A DNA stretch of 64,000 bases from Candidatus Poseidoniaceae archaeon. Its GTDB lineage: Archaea > Thermoplasmatota > Poseidoniia > Poseidoniales > Poseidoniaceae. Shown piece after piece: positions 1-10,400 of this stretch. The DNA is taken from contig CASIAI010000002.1 in NCBI GenBank assembly GCA_949372655.1, forward strand, positions 124,001 through 188,000, read 5' to 3'. Position 1 is the first letter of the stretch; each line of letters begins with the position of its first letter. Under the pieces are notes generated by a model that was given only the letters and a program-made list of their open reading frames with translations, did no database searches and was not told the DNA's origin. The position numbers and the translations under genes were made by a program.

Positions 1-2
1 GT

Positions 3-3000
3 CGAATAAACGGAGTTTGGCAAAACCAGACCATTACAGAGTGTGCAAGCATTGGCTGGGCGAACAATCCTGACATGGCCATTGATTCACAGGGACAAAT
101 TCACGTAGCATACAATGGTAAGCTCAATCAAGGAAAGACTCTATATCATGGAGTACTAACAAGTGTTAACCCAAGCAGCAGTTTGGTTTCAACCCAAATA
201 GATCTCATAGGATTATATCCAGCTTTGGCCATTGATTCAAACGACAATCTGCACCTTTCCTATCACACTGCTGGTTCTGCCAAGAATCAAAATTACACAA
301 CAAATACCTCTGATTCTTGGAGTACACCAATCGAAACGAGCGCCACTGCCGGCGGCATTCATGGGGCTTATTTCGCTGAAATGACCACGGATTCCAATGA
401 TGATGTGTTTATCCTTGCCTTCGGGGAAGTAGTTCCCAGTTGCAAAAGTTGTGACATTCGATTAACTAGAATTCAAGGGTTAGGACCAAGTCTTGCGACC
501 AATCCGATTTTCGAGGTATCACCACCACTCCCAGACGGACTGAACATGAACTGGCACAACGGTACAATTTCTGGAACACCGACTGAAGCCCATGCCAATA
601 CCACACATACGGTCACAGTGACTGCCTTTGGCGCAACCACAACTGAAACATTCACACTTATGGTCATTGAAGCACCTTCATCGATTAGTTACCCAGGTTC
701 ACCGTATACTTTCACTAAGAACAGTCCGGTCAGTGGAGCAACTCCAAACAATGCTGGTGGCGTACCTACTTCATGGACTATCACTGCTGGAGTAATACCA
801 TCTGGTCTGTCTATCAATCCAACAACTGGAGAAATAATCGGTACACCAACTACAGTTACGCCATCAACGGTCACTTTGACCATTGATGCAACTAACTCTG
901 CAGGAACTACTTCGACAACCGTCGATATCAACGTTCAGGATGAAGCACCAGCATCAATTTCATACCCAGGTTCACCGTATACTTTCACTAAGAACAGTCC
1001 GGCCAGCGGAGCAACTCCAACTTACACTGCCGGTACTCCAACTTCTTGGGCAATTGCCGCTGGAGTAATACCACCTGGTCTATCTATCAATCCAACAACT
1101 GGAGAAATAATCGGTACACCAACTACAGTCACACCTTCAACTATCACTTTGACTATTGAGGCGACTAATTCAGCAGGAACCACTTCGACAACCGTCGATA
1201 TCAACGTTCAGGATGAACAACCAAACATTACCTATCCTGGTTCAGCATTCACCTTTACCAAGAACGCTCCAGTCACTGGAGCAACTCCAAACAATGCTGG
1301 TGGCGTACCTACTTCATGGACTATCACTGCTGGAGTAATTCCATCTGGTCTGTCTGTTGACCCTTCAACTGGAGAAATAACCGGTACACCAACTACAGTT
1401 ACGCCATCAACGGTCACGATTACGATCAAAGCCAGCAACCCAGCAGGTGATGATTCAACAACTGTCGATATCAATGTTCAGGATGAAGCACCAGCATCAA
1501 TTTCGTACCCAGGTTCACCGTATACTTTCACTAAGAACAGTCCGGCCAGCGGAGCAACTCCAACTTATACTGCTGGTACTCCAACTTCTTGGGCAATTAC
1601 CGCTGGTTCAATGCCAGCAGGTCTTTCTGTTGACTCTTCAACTGGAGAGATAACCGGTACACCAACTACAGTTACGCCATCAACGGTCACTTTGACGATC
1701 GAGGCGACTAACTCAGCAGGAACCACTTCGACAACTGTCGACATCAATGTTCAGGATGAAGCACCAGCATCAATTTCGTACCCAGGTTCACCGTATACTT
1801 TCACTAAGAACAGTCCGGCCAGCGGAGCAACTCCAACTTACACTGCTGGTACTCCAACTTCTTGGGCAATTACCGCTGGTTCAATGCCAGCAGGTCTTTC
1901 TGTTGACTCTTCAACTGGTGAGATTACTGGTACACCAACTACAGTTACGCCATCAACGGTCACTTTGACCATCGAGGCGACTAACTCAGCAGGAACCACT
2001 TCGACAACTGTCGACATCAATGTTCAGGATGAAGCACCAGCATCAATTTCGTACCCAGGTTCACCGTATACTTTCACTAAGAACAGTCCGGCCAGTGGAG
2101 CAACTCCAACTTATACTGCTGGTACTCCAACTTCTTGGGCAATTACCGCTGGTTCAATGCCAGCAGGTCTTTCTGTTGACTCTTCAACTGGTGAGATTAC
2201 TGGTACACCAACTACAGTTACGCCATCAACGGTCACTTTGACCATCGAGGCGACTAACTCAGCAGGAACCACTTCGACAACTGTCGACATCAATGTTCAG
2301 GATGAAGCACCAGCATCAATTTCGTACCCAGGTTCACCGTATACTTTCACTAAGAACAGTCCGGCCAGTGGAGCAACTCCAACTTATACTGCTGGTACCC
2401 CAACTTCTTGGGCAATTACCGCTGGTTCAATGCCAGCAGGTCTTTCTGTTGACTCTTCAACTGGTGAGATTACTGGTACACCAACTACAGTTACGCCATC
2501 AACGGTCACTTTGACCATCGAGGCGACTAACTCAGCAGGAACCACTTCGACAACTGTAGACATCAATGTTCAGGATGAAGCACCAGCATCAATTTCGTAC
2601 CCAGGTTCACCGTATACTTTCACTAAGAACAGTCCGGCCAGCGGAGCAACTCCAACTTACACTGCTGGTACTCCAACTTCTTGGGCAATTACCGCTGGTT
2701 CAATGCCAGCAGGTCTTTCTGTTGACTCTTCAACTGGTGAGATTACTGGTACACCAACTACAGTTACGCCATCAACGGTCACTTTGACTATCGAGGCGAC
2801 TAACTCAGCAGGAACCACTTCGACAACTGTAGACATCAATGTTCAGGATGAAGCACCAGCATCAATTTCGTACCCAGGTTCACCGTATACTTTCACTAAG
2901 AACAGTCCGGCCAGCGGAGCAACTCCAACTTACACTGCTGGTACTCCAACTTCTTGGGCAATTACCGCTGGTTCAATGCCAGCAGGTCTTTCTGTTGACT

Positions 3001-6000
3001 CTTCAACTGGTGAGATTACTGGTACACCAACTACAGTCACGCCTTCAACTATCACTTTGACCATCGAGGCGACTAATTCAGCAGGAACCACTTCGACAAC
3101 TGTAGACATCAATGTTCAGGATGAAGCACCAGCATCAATTTCGTACCCAGGTTCACCGTATACTTTCACTAAGAACAGTCCGGCCAGCGGAGCAACTCCA
3201 ACTTACACTGCTGGTACTCCAACTTCTTGGGCAATTACCGCTGGTTCAATGCCAGCAGGTCTTTCTGTTGACTCTTCAACTGGTGAGATTACTGGTACTC
3301 CAACTACAGTTACGCCATCAACGGTCACTTTGACCATCGAGGCGACTAACTCAGCAGGAACCACTTCGACAACTGTCGACATCAATGTTCAGGATGAAGC
3401 ACCATCATCAATTGCGTACCCAGGTTCACCGTATACTTTCACTAAGAACAGTATCGTTAACGCAGCGGCTCCAACATATACTGACGGAGCCCCGACTTCA
3501 TGGTCTATTGATTCATATGATGATTTGCCAGCAGGCATCGACTTTGATAATGCAACTGGTGCGATCACTGGCACACCAACTGCAGTGACTGCTACAGTTT
3601 CATTCACAGTTTGGGGGAACAACTCTGCTGGTGATATTTCAACTACTATCGAGATGACCGTTAATGATATTGCGCCAGTATTCACCTACCTATCACTCGA
3701 AGTTGAATTAACCAACAACTCGGCGACATCATTCTCACCAATCAGTACTGGTGGTACTATCACATCGTGGGTATTCGTGGGAACTGAACCAAACGGTTTG
3801 ACTTTCGGTCCAGGGAATGGAACAATTTGGGGTACACCAATTGACGTTCAAAGTAAGACTCAGTATCGGATTTGGGGTAATAATTCAGGTGGCGAACTTT
3901 TGGTTTATCTGAACATCACAATCTCTGATGTGCCAGTCGTCTTCAGTTACTCAGCAGACAATTTCAATCTGACACGCGCTGAACCGATGGCCACATCAAT
4001 CAATCCAGTTTCCAACGGCATTGTTGATACTTGGGAAATTGAACCTGAACTTACAGGGACTGGTCTTACCTTTGACCCGGCAACCGGTGAAATTTCAGGT
4101 ACTCCAATAATCAACATGACTCGAACACAATACACCGTATGGGCCAACAATACCGGTGGAAATATGAGTCACAGTTTCAATATCACAATCAATGAGCCAC
4201 GAGTGGGCTTAGATTACAGTCGAGAGAATGAAATATTTGTTACTGGAACGACAATCTCGCCGTTACATCCAACTGTAACTGGAGGAATGGTCGAGACGTG
4301 GGAGTATGAAGGCATCCTGCCAAATGGACTCTCCTTCACTAATGGTGTATTCACAGGAACGCCTATTGATGTCACCTCTCAAACTATGCTAACTGTATGG
4401 GCCAACAATACTGGTGGTGCAAGAAATCACACATTGAACTTCACAGTTAATGCGCCTGGAGTTGAACTCGATTACAATCCAGATAGTACAGTCATTACCA
4501 TTGGTGAGCCAATGGCCGCATTGACTCCAATTATCACTAACGGTACTATTGCTGATGTTGAGATATGGAGCATCTATCCGGAACTGGATAATGGATTATC
4601 TTTTGGAACCAGCAACGGTACGATTTGGGGAACGCCAACAGCTATTCAACCAACACAACTCTACAAGATTTGGGCCAACAACACAGGTGGTAATTCCTAT
4701 CATGACATCAACATCACAATTCTTGACATTGTTCCTGAAATCTCTTACAGTCTTGTAAGTGTTCAGATGACAAATGATACGGTTAGCAGTGATTTACCAC
4801 TTAATCCGACAAACCTTGGTGGACCAGTAGTGACTTGGTCGATTACGCCACAACTCAGTTCTGGTTTGATGTTCGACGCGTTAACTGGAGAGATTTCAGG
4901 TACACCAGACGAAGTCAAGGCATCTGAAATCTACACCGTATCTGCCACCAATACTGGTGGAACGGATACGACACAAATTGAAATCACCGTTCTTGACCAA
5001 GTACCAATGATTGGATATTTGCCTTTGGATGAAATTCTGCTAAACAATTCGAGTGTCTTGAACATGGCACCTGATTCCACTGGTGGAGCAATTACTCAAT
5101 GGTCAATTACACCAGAACTATCTGCTGGTTTGTTCTTTGATACATCTAATGGAATACTCAGTGGTACGGCTACAGAAATTAAGGTGCGTACGGAGTACGA
5201 AATTACCGCAACTAATGATGTTGGTTCAATGAGTGTTAAGGTGAATCTCACCGTTGAAGATTTCGACTACGACCTCTCGATTGGTCCAATCTACCTGCTT
5301 GTGAATGATGAAATGTTGAGTGTTGAACCAATATCAACTCTCTCTAACTCAGTCTATGCGATTAGTCCAGACCTGCCTGATGGCATGTTCATTGGAGAAA
5401 GCAATGGGACAATTTGGGGAACACCAACTGATGATATGTTGTTGACGAACTTCACCATTTATGCTAACAACAGTTTGTTCAATGATGTGATGGTAATCCA
5501 AATAGGCGTACTTGATGATTCAGACTCGGATGGAATGCCAAATCAACTACCACTGGATTACAATCAATTAGGTGGCCTTGCAGAAGATTTGGATGATGAT
5601 GGAGACGGCTTTAGCGATGCTGAAGAAGTCAATTGTGCAACCGACCCACTTGATGCTAATTCATTGATAACTGATATTGATGGTGATTCCATCTGTGATG
5701 AACTCGATGATGACATTGATGGTGATGGACTACTCAATGATATGGAAACCAACTCATCAACTTATGTTGACCAAAACAATACTGGAACCGACTCATCGAA
5801 CGCTGATAGCGATGGTGATGGCATTTGTGATGGACCTGAAGTCCCTGCCAATGGCGGTTGTTCTGTTGGACCAGATGCCTTCCCGTTCGACTCTGCAGGT
5901 TCCATTGACAGCGATGGCGACGGAATGCCAGACACTTTGAACGGAGAATCCACTAGTATGCCACCTCTTGTTGAGGACCTTGATGATGACAATGACACTT

Positions 6001-7403
6001 GGTTAGACACAATGGAATCAACTTGTGGAACAGACATAACCGATCAAAACAGTGTTCCAGGCGATGAGGATGGCGATGGAATCTGTGACGCACTTGATAC
6101 AATCCTTGACTTACCATTTAACATGACATATCCTTCAGACACATTGACCCTTACCTTAAGCGAAGAAATAGCCGTGCAATTACCGACCATTTCTGGTCTA
6201 GGTGATGTTGCAACTTGGGAGATTAGTAGCGAACTACCTGCAGGTCTAATCTTTGGATGGAGTCCAGCTAGAGACGCACACCTTGATGGAAGTATAACAG
6301 GTACACCAACTGAAGCAATGGATGCTACACAGTTCACCATTTGGGCGAATAATTCTGCTCATAGCCAATCGTTTAACATCACGATTAGTGTCATTGAAGA
6401 CGTTATAGATTCAGAAGATGAAGACGAAGATGAAGGCGATAGTCAATCTAACTTGGGTTACATATGTTTCCCGATTATCATTCTTTTATTATTATTGATA
6501 TTTATACTGGTTTTCCCGAGCGATAAAGAAGTAATTCTTGATGCAGAACCAGAAAATACCACTTCAAAGCCTAAGTTTGCTGAAGGTGAAGGGACAAAGG
6601 ACAATCCTTTCGTCCTCAAACCAGCCAATGAAGTCAACCCTGGTGATAAAATCTACAGCGAGGAATTGATTACCGTTACCAACATCACTCCAGGTTTAAA
6701 AATACAATCAGTTGATTACTCAGTGCAACAAGGCGAGCGCAAGTTTACGACAGAAGACCTGACATACGGAAATGAAGAAGTAAGAATGTTTGAAGCCGAT
6801 GAGGAAGGGGTGATTAAGTTCCAACTAATCTTTGATGATAGTTTAGAGCCAACTCTTGCTGGTGGTGAATTCCAAGGTGCTGTCAAGATTGGTAGAAACT
6901 CAGTTTACTTGATCTGGGATGTTAAGGTAAAGCCGGACCCTGGATATGTTAAGCAACAGGAGAATCTCGAATCTGAAAGTAAGAAAACCAATGCTGAAGT
7001 AGAGGCAAAAGCCAAATCAATGACAGAAGCAAAAGCAGAAGCAAAAGCAAAAGCAGAAGCAGAAGCAGAAGCAAAAGCAAAAACAGAAGCAGAGACAGAT
7101 AAGTTGAGAGCCAAGAAGTTAGAAGAATTAGAACGTGTTAGAGCTCGAGCCAAGTCAATTGACTTTGCTACGCTTGGAATTGCCACTATTGATGAACAAG
7201 ACGACTTGCAAGAAATCAAAGGAATAGGACCATTTATTGCTGAAAAACTGAACGCTTTAGGAATTTATACATTTGTTCAAGTAGGTAACATGACGCCTAA
7301 AATCGAAGAAGAAGTCAACAAAGCAATCGAGTTCTTCCCAGGTCGTGTCAAGCGTGATGAGTGGGCTAAGCAAGCCAGAGAATCACATGATAACAAAAAG
7401 TGA
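3..7403 (+). CDS. Giant Ig-like (He_PIG) repeat surface protein with cytoplasmic HhH tail, 5' partial
   Basis: The frame is open from base 3 with no stop, so the ATG at 75 is probably internal and the gene starts upstream of the window. Counting residues from that ATG, the first 130 or so resemble beta-propeller repeats (AIDSNDNLHLSYH-like). About twenty putative Ig/He_PIG modules follow, marked by LPxGLxxDxxTGxIxGTPT, and seven of them are almost identical. Residues about 1813-2008 hold Asp-rich DxDxDG calcium-binding (thrombospondin type 3-like) repeats, followed by one more Ig module. A single membrane segment lies at about 2127-2148 (IIILLLLLIFILVF). The inner part has a beta-rich region, an Ala/Glu/Lys coiled coil (about 2310-2350) and a helix-hairpin-helix module (about 2374-2430, LQEIKGIGPFIAEKL). 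It is likely an adhesin or cell-surface filament anchored at its C-terminus. The domain reading is solid; the function is inference. Confidence 0.85.
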   Translation, partial: RINGVWQNQTITECASIGWANNPDMAIDSQGQIHVAYNGKLNQGKTLYHGVLTSVNPSSSLVSTQIDLIGLYPALAIDSNDNLHLSYHTAGSAKNQNYTTNTSDSWSTPIETSATAGGIHGAYFAEMTTDSNDDVFILAFGEVVPSCKSCDIRLTRIQGLGPSLATNPIFEVSPPLPDGLNMNWHNGTISGTPTEAHANTTHTVTVTAFGATTTETFTLMVIEAPSSISYPGSPYTFTKNSPVSGATPNNAGGVPTSWTITAGVIPSGLSINPTTGEIIGTPTTVTPSTVTLTIDATNSAGTTSTTVDINVQDEAPASISYPGSPYTFTKNSPASGATPTYTAGTPTSWAIAAGVIPPGLSINPTTGEIIGTPTTVTPSTITLTIEATNSAGTTSTTVDINVQDEQPNITYPGSAFTFTKNAPVTGATPNNAGGVPTSWTITAGVIPSGLSVDPSTGEITGTPTTVTPSTVTITIKASNPAGDDSTTVDINVQDEAPASISYPGSPYTFTKNSPASGATPTYTAGTPTSWAITAGSMPAGLSVDSSTGEITGTPTTVTPSTVTLTIEATNSAGTTSTTVDINVQDEAPASISYPGSPYTFTKNSPASGATPTYTAGTPTSWAITAGSMPAGLSVDSSTGEITGTPTTVTPSTVTLTIEATNSAGTTSTTVDINVQDEAPASISYPGSPYTFTKNSPASGATPTYTAGTPTSWAITAGSMPAGLSVDSSTGEITGTPTTVTPSTVTLTIEATNSAGTTSTTVDINVQDEAPASISYPGSPYTFTKNSPASGATPTYTAGTPTSWAITAGSMPAGLSVDSSTGEITGTPTTVTPSTVTLTIEATNSAGTTSTTVDINVQDEAPASISYPGSPYTFTKNSPASGATPTYTAGTPTSWAITAGSMPAGLSVDSSTGEITGTPTTVTPSTVTLTIEATNSAGTTSTTVDINVQDEAPASISYPGSPYTFTKNSPASGATPTYTAGTPTSWAITAGSMPAGLSVDSSTGEITGTPTTVTPSTITLTIEATNSAGTTSTTVDINVQDEAPASISYPGSPYTFTKNSPASGATPTYTAGTPTSWAITAGSMPAGLSVDSSTGEITGTPTTVTPSTVTLTIEATNSAGTTSTTVDINVQDEAPSSIAYPGSPYTFTKNSIVNAAAPTYTDGAPTSWSIDSYDDLPAGIDFDNATGAITGTPTAVTATVSFTVWGNNSAGDISTTIEMTVNDIAPVFTYLSLEVELTNNSATSFSPISTGGTITSWVFVGTEPNGLTFGPGNGTIWGTPIDVQSKTQYRIWGNNSGGELLVYLNITISDVPVVFSYSADNFNLTRAEPMATSINPVSNGIVDTWEIEPELTGTGLTFDPATGEISGTPIINMTRTQYTVWANNTGGNMSHSFNITINEPRVGLDYSRENEIFVTGTTISPLHPTVTGGMVETWEYEGILPNGLSFTNGVFTGTPIDVTSQTMLTVWANNTGGARNHTLNFTVNAPGVELDYNPDSTVITIGEPMAALTPIITNGTIADVEIWSIYPELDNGLSFGTSNGTIWGTPTAIQPTQLYKIWANNTGGNSYHDINITILDIVPEISYSLVSVQMTNDTVSSDLPLNPTNLGGPVVTWSITPQLSSGLMFDALTGEISGTPDEVKASEIYTVSATNTGGTDTTQIEITVLDQVPMIGYLPLDEILLNNSSVLNMAPDSTGGAITQWSITPELSAGLFFDTSNGILSGTATEIKVRTEYEITATNDVGSMSVKVNLTVEDFDYDLSIGPIYLLVNDEMLSVEPISTLSNSVYAISPDLPDGMFIGESNGTIWGTPTDDMLLTNFTIYANNSLFNDVMVIQIGVLDDSDSDGMPNQLPLDYNQLGGLAEDLDDDGDGFSDAEEVNCATDPLDANSLITDIDGDSICDELDDDIDGDGLLNDMETNSSTYVDQNNTGTDSSNADSDGDGICDGPEVPANGGCSVGPDAFPFDSAGSIDSDGDGMPDTLNGESTSMPPLVEDLDDDNDTWLDTMESTCGTDITDQNSVPGDEDGDGICDALDTILDLPFNMTYPSDTLTLTLSEEIAVQLPTISGLGDVATWEISSELPAGLIFGWSPARDAHLDGSITGTPTEAMDATQFTIWANNSAHSQSFNITISVIEDVIDSEDEDEDEGDSQSNLGYICFPIIILLLLLIFILVFPSDKEVILDAEPENTTSKPKFAEGEGTKDNPFVLKPANEVNPGDKIYSEELITVTNITPGLKIQSVDYSVQQGERKFTTEDLTYGNEEVRMFEADEEGVIKFQLIFDDSLEPTLAGGEFQGAVKIGRNSVYLIWDVKVKPDPGYVKQQENLESESKKTNAEVEAKAKSMTEAKAEAKAKAEAEAEAKAKTEAETDKLRAKKLEELERVRARAKSIDFATLGIATIDEQDDLQEIKGIGPFIAEKLNALGIYTFVQVGNMTPKIEEEVNKAIEFFPGRVKRDEWAKQARESHDNKK
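669..3395 (+). repeat. Tandem 273-bp coding repeats (ten units, seven near-identical)
   Basis: Units begin at the codons for E-A-P at 669, 942, 1215 (270 bp long), 1485, 1758, 2031, 2304, 2577, 2850 and 3123. Each encodes one 91-residue Ig-like module. The seven units from 1485 to 3395 differ from one another at only a few, mostly synonymous, positions, whereas the units on either side are clearly diverged. This points to recent unequal recombination or gene conversion that homogenised the array. The units have no spacers and the array is not a CRISPR. Confidence 0.95.
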
Positions 7404-7490
7404 GTACTACATTTCTGCAGAAATGGTTGCTTCTTGAGAGTTACGATAGTGTAACCTAAGTCTTATACGATGCTTTCACGACCAGTGTGT

Positions 7491-10400
7491 ATGAGAGTAG
7501 CAGTAATTACCATCTTGCTTTTGACAGCTATGTATCCTTTGGTCACATCAACATCACTTGATGATAGTCCATTTGAACCACAATTCACGGGTGCATCGGG
7601 AGTCGATGTAATCAGTGAAGTAGAACCGAATAATGTCAATACTTCTGGACAAGAAACCTATCCTGGAGACGTTGTTAGAGGTACAGTCGATATGTGGGAT
7701 GATAAGCATGACTGGTTCAAAGTTTGGCTAGAACCAGGCCAAACATTACTGCTAACCTTGTCTCATGCATCTGGCGATGGAGTCTCTATGTCGGTTTGGG
7801 ATGAAGAGAATACTCACTTAGGAGTCAGTAATCCAAGTAAAACTCGTGATACAATATTCCTTGGTGAAGAGCAAACAGACATGGGTGGGGTTTACTTTGT
7901 TTCAATCAATGCTACAATGACTGAAGTAGGTGGAGGTGCATATGTTTTGGAAATTGATGCCGGTTATGCAGTTCAGTGGTATTCTCCAGAAGTTGGATGG
8001 TATGCTGCATCTGAGCAATACAATGCCAAAGGTGAATTAATGTACACTTCTAGTATCTCTTCATATCAATTCGCTAACGCAAATACCACAGATAAGCAAT
8101 CAGCGCCAGTTTGGTCTAATGGAGATTTTTGGAACCTTTCAGTCACTATGCCGGCAATCTTTGGTACTACTTATGATGAGTATCATCAAATGACAGTAAC
8201 AGGTTCTGATACAGTTTCTGGCAAAGAATGCTATCGTGTCGGTATAGTTGGGAATTCAACATTCACCTCTAGTTTTGCAGGTATGACAACTACAATTACC
8301 GATGAACAATCCGGTGTTGCTTGCTACGCTAAAGATACTCTTTCAATGGTTCATGAGAATCTCACCTTTACCTCTTCAATGGAAACTTCTGGTGGATTTG
8401 GTATGATGAGTACCTCAGGAAGAGAATGTACAACCTTTTTCGATGAACCTGACGAAGATTGTGATGATGTTGGAGATGATGATGATTTCTGTCCTGGCAC
8501 AGCACCAGGTGTTGAAGTCGATGGTTTTGGTTGCTCTGATGCACAAAACGATGACGGTGGCCCTGGAAGTGATGATACCGATGGTGATGGTATTCCCGAT
8601 TCAAACGATACTTGTCCTAACGAAGCCTCAACAGCAGAAAACGATGCTGATAGTGACGGTTGCCCCGACGATAACGGTGGCGGCGGAGACGGCGGTGATG
8701 GCTCTGGCAGCGGTACGGCTGATGCAGACAATGACGGTGTAAGCGACGACGAGGATGATTGCCCTAACACGCCTGCTGGTGAATCCGCAGACTTCTTTGG
8801 TTGTAGTGACAGTCAAAACGGCGGTGGAAACAACGGCGGCGGTAACAATGGTGGCGGAGATAACGGCGGCGGCGGATTTGGTGGACTTGACGATATTTGT
8901 ATTCCTTCAGGAACAGATATGAGCCAAAAAACTGTAATCAATTCCGACTTAACTTATGCTAACGGAATGAATAACTTCAATTTCCCACTGACAGAAGGAA
9001 AGGTTTGGAGTGAAGCAGCAGTTGGTAGTGGCACAATTTCTCTATCGATCGAGATGGGTGGATGTACAATCTCGACAATGGATATACAAGATTCAGGGGC
9101 TTTACCATTGAATTATCGTCATTTGGGCGACCAATCATTTACTATTGGTCAATCTTCAGTCACTGCTACAGGAATCCAAGTATTTGCTGGGCGTCAAGGA
9201 AACGATGACTGGGCAACTCCAGATTTCACACTTCTACCAAGCGTTCCTGATGATGTAGCAAAAATGGGTCTTCCATTTGCTGCATGGATTAATGTCGTTG
9301 GATTCAATGAATTCGCATCAATAGTTAATCTAAGTGCCAGTATCAATCCGTCAAATGCTCCATTGACATTTAATTCAACACAATTAACTGTTGATGAATT
9401 AGGTGCAGTGATTGTTGATACTATGAATCTGGATAGTGGCGATTATATCATCACTATCACAGGAACTTCTAACGGCATGGACCGTTCAATTACAGTTCCA
9501 TTCACTGTAGACAATGACCCGGATTTCGATATTGTTACTCTTGACCCTTGGATTGTAATTCCTCAAGGAGTAGAGTGGGTAGTTCCAACACCAATTTTTA
9601 TTGAACCCATTAACGGTTTTTCGGGTGCTGATGTGACTATTGGAGTAACAGTACCTGATGGTGTAACAGCACAACTTGACTTTTCACAAGGCACTGCTCC
9701 ATTTTTGTCAGTTTTGACTTTGACCATTCCAAGTAACTTATCTGCTGGTGATTATACTGTTATCGTGACAGGTACAGCAGGTTCAACAGTTCACTCCGAT
9801 GAAATCACATTCACTCTAACTTCAATGCCTGAGTTTTCATTGGAGGTCGAGAACAGAGAACAGATTATCGAAGATGGCACAATGTCGATTAGTGGAGTTA
9901 TTGATGCTCACAACGGTTTAGACCTTGCTCTTGGTGGAGCATTAGATGTATTAATTGAGCCGTATAATCAAGAATTACTTGATTCTGCAGTTATCACTTG
10001 GGGCACGATTGATTCAAATGGTGACTTACCATTTACAGTTACATTTACTGTTGATGAATCAATTCCTCGTAATCAATATACCATTAATCTGAATGTTGTT
10101 TCTCTCGATGGTGGGCTTGCTCACAGTGCATCTGTGGCTTTTGTCACTGAATCCTCAACACTTGACGGAACAGCAGTTGCAGCAGATGCTTCTGCAGTAT
10201 CCTCAGGCAATACAAGTCAACATGATGGAACTGATGATTCAGCAACAAGTATTGCAAGTGGGGAAACCAATGATGACAGTAAGAATGATGATTCAGATTC
10301 AGATTCTAAGTCTTCGAACACAGCAATTATTGTTGGTTCAACGATCGGTGTGATAGGTATCATTGCAGGTGTCGCAGTAGTTGTATTACGCAGTAGAAAC

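Noticed and set aside
1565-3385. Repeated 60-residue antisense ORFs at 273-base spacing
   Set aside because: They are mirror frames of the Ig repeats and recur only because the DNA repeats; they have no start signals of their own.
669-3395. CRISPR-like array
   Set aside because: The 273-base units are contiguous coding modules with no spacers, and no cas genes are nearby.
8351-8770. 139-residue Ser/Pro-rich antisense ORF
   Set aside because: It is the complement of the Asp/Gly-rich calcium repeats and shows only the biased composition expected from that.
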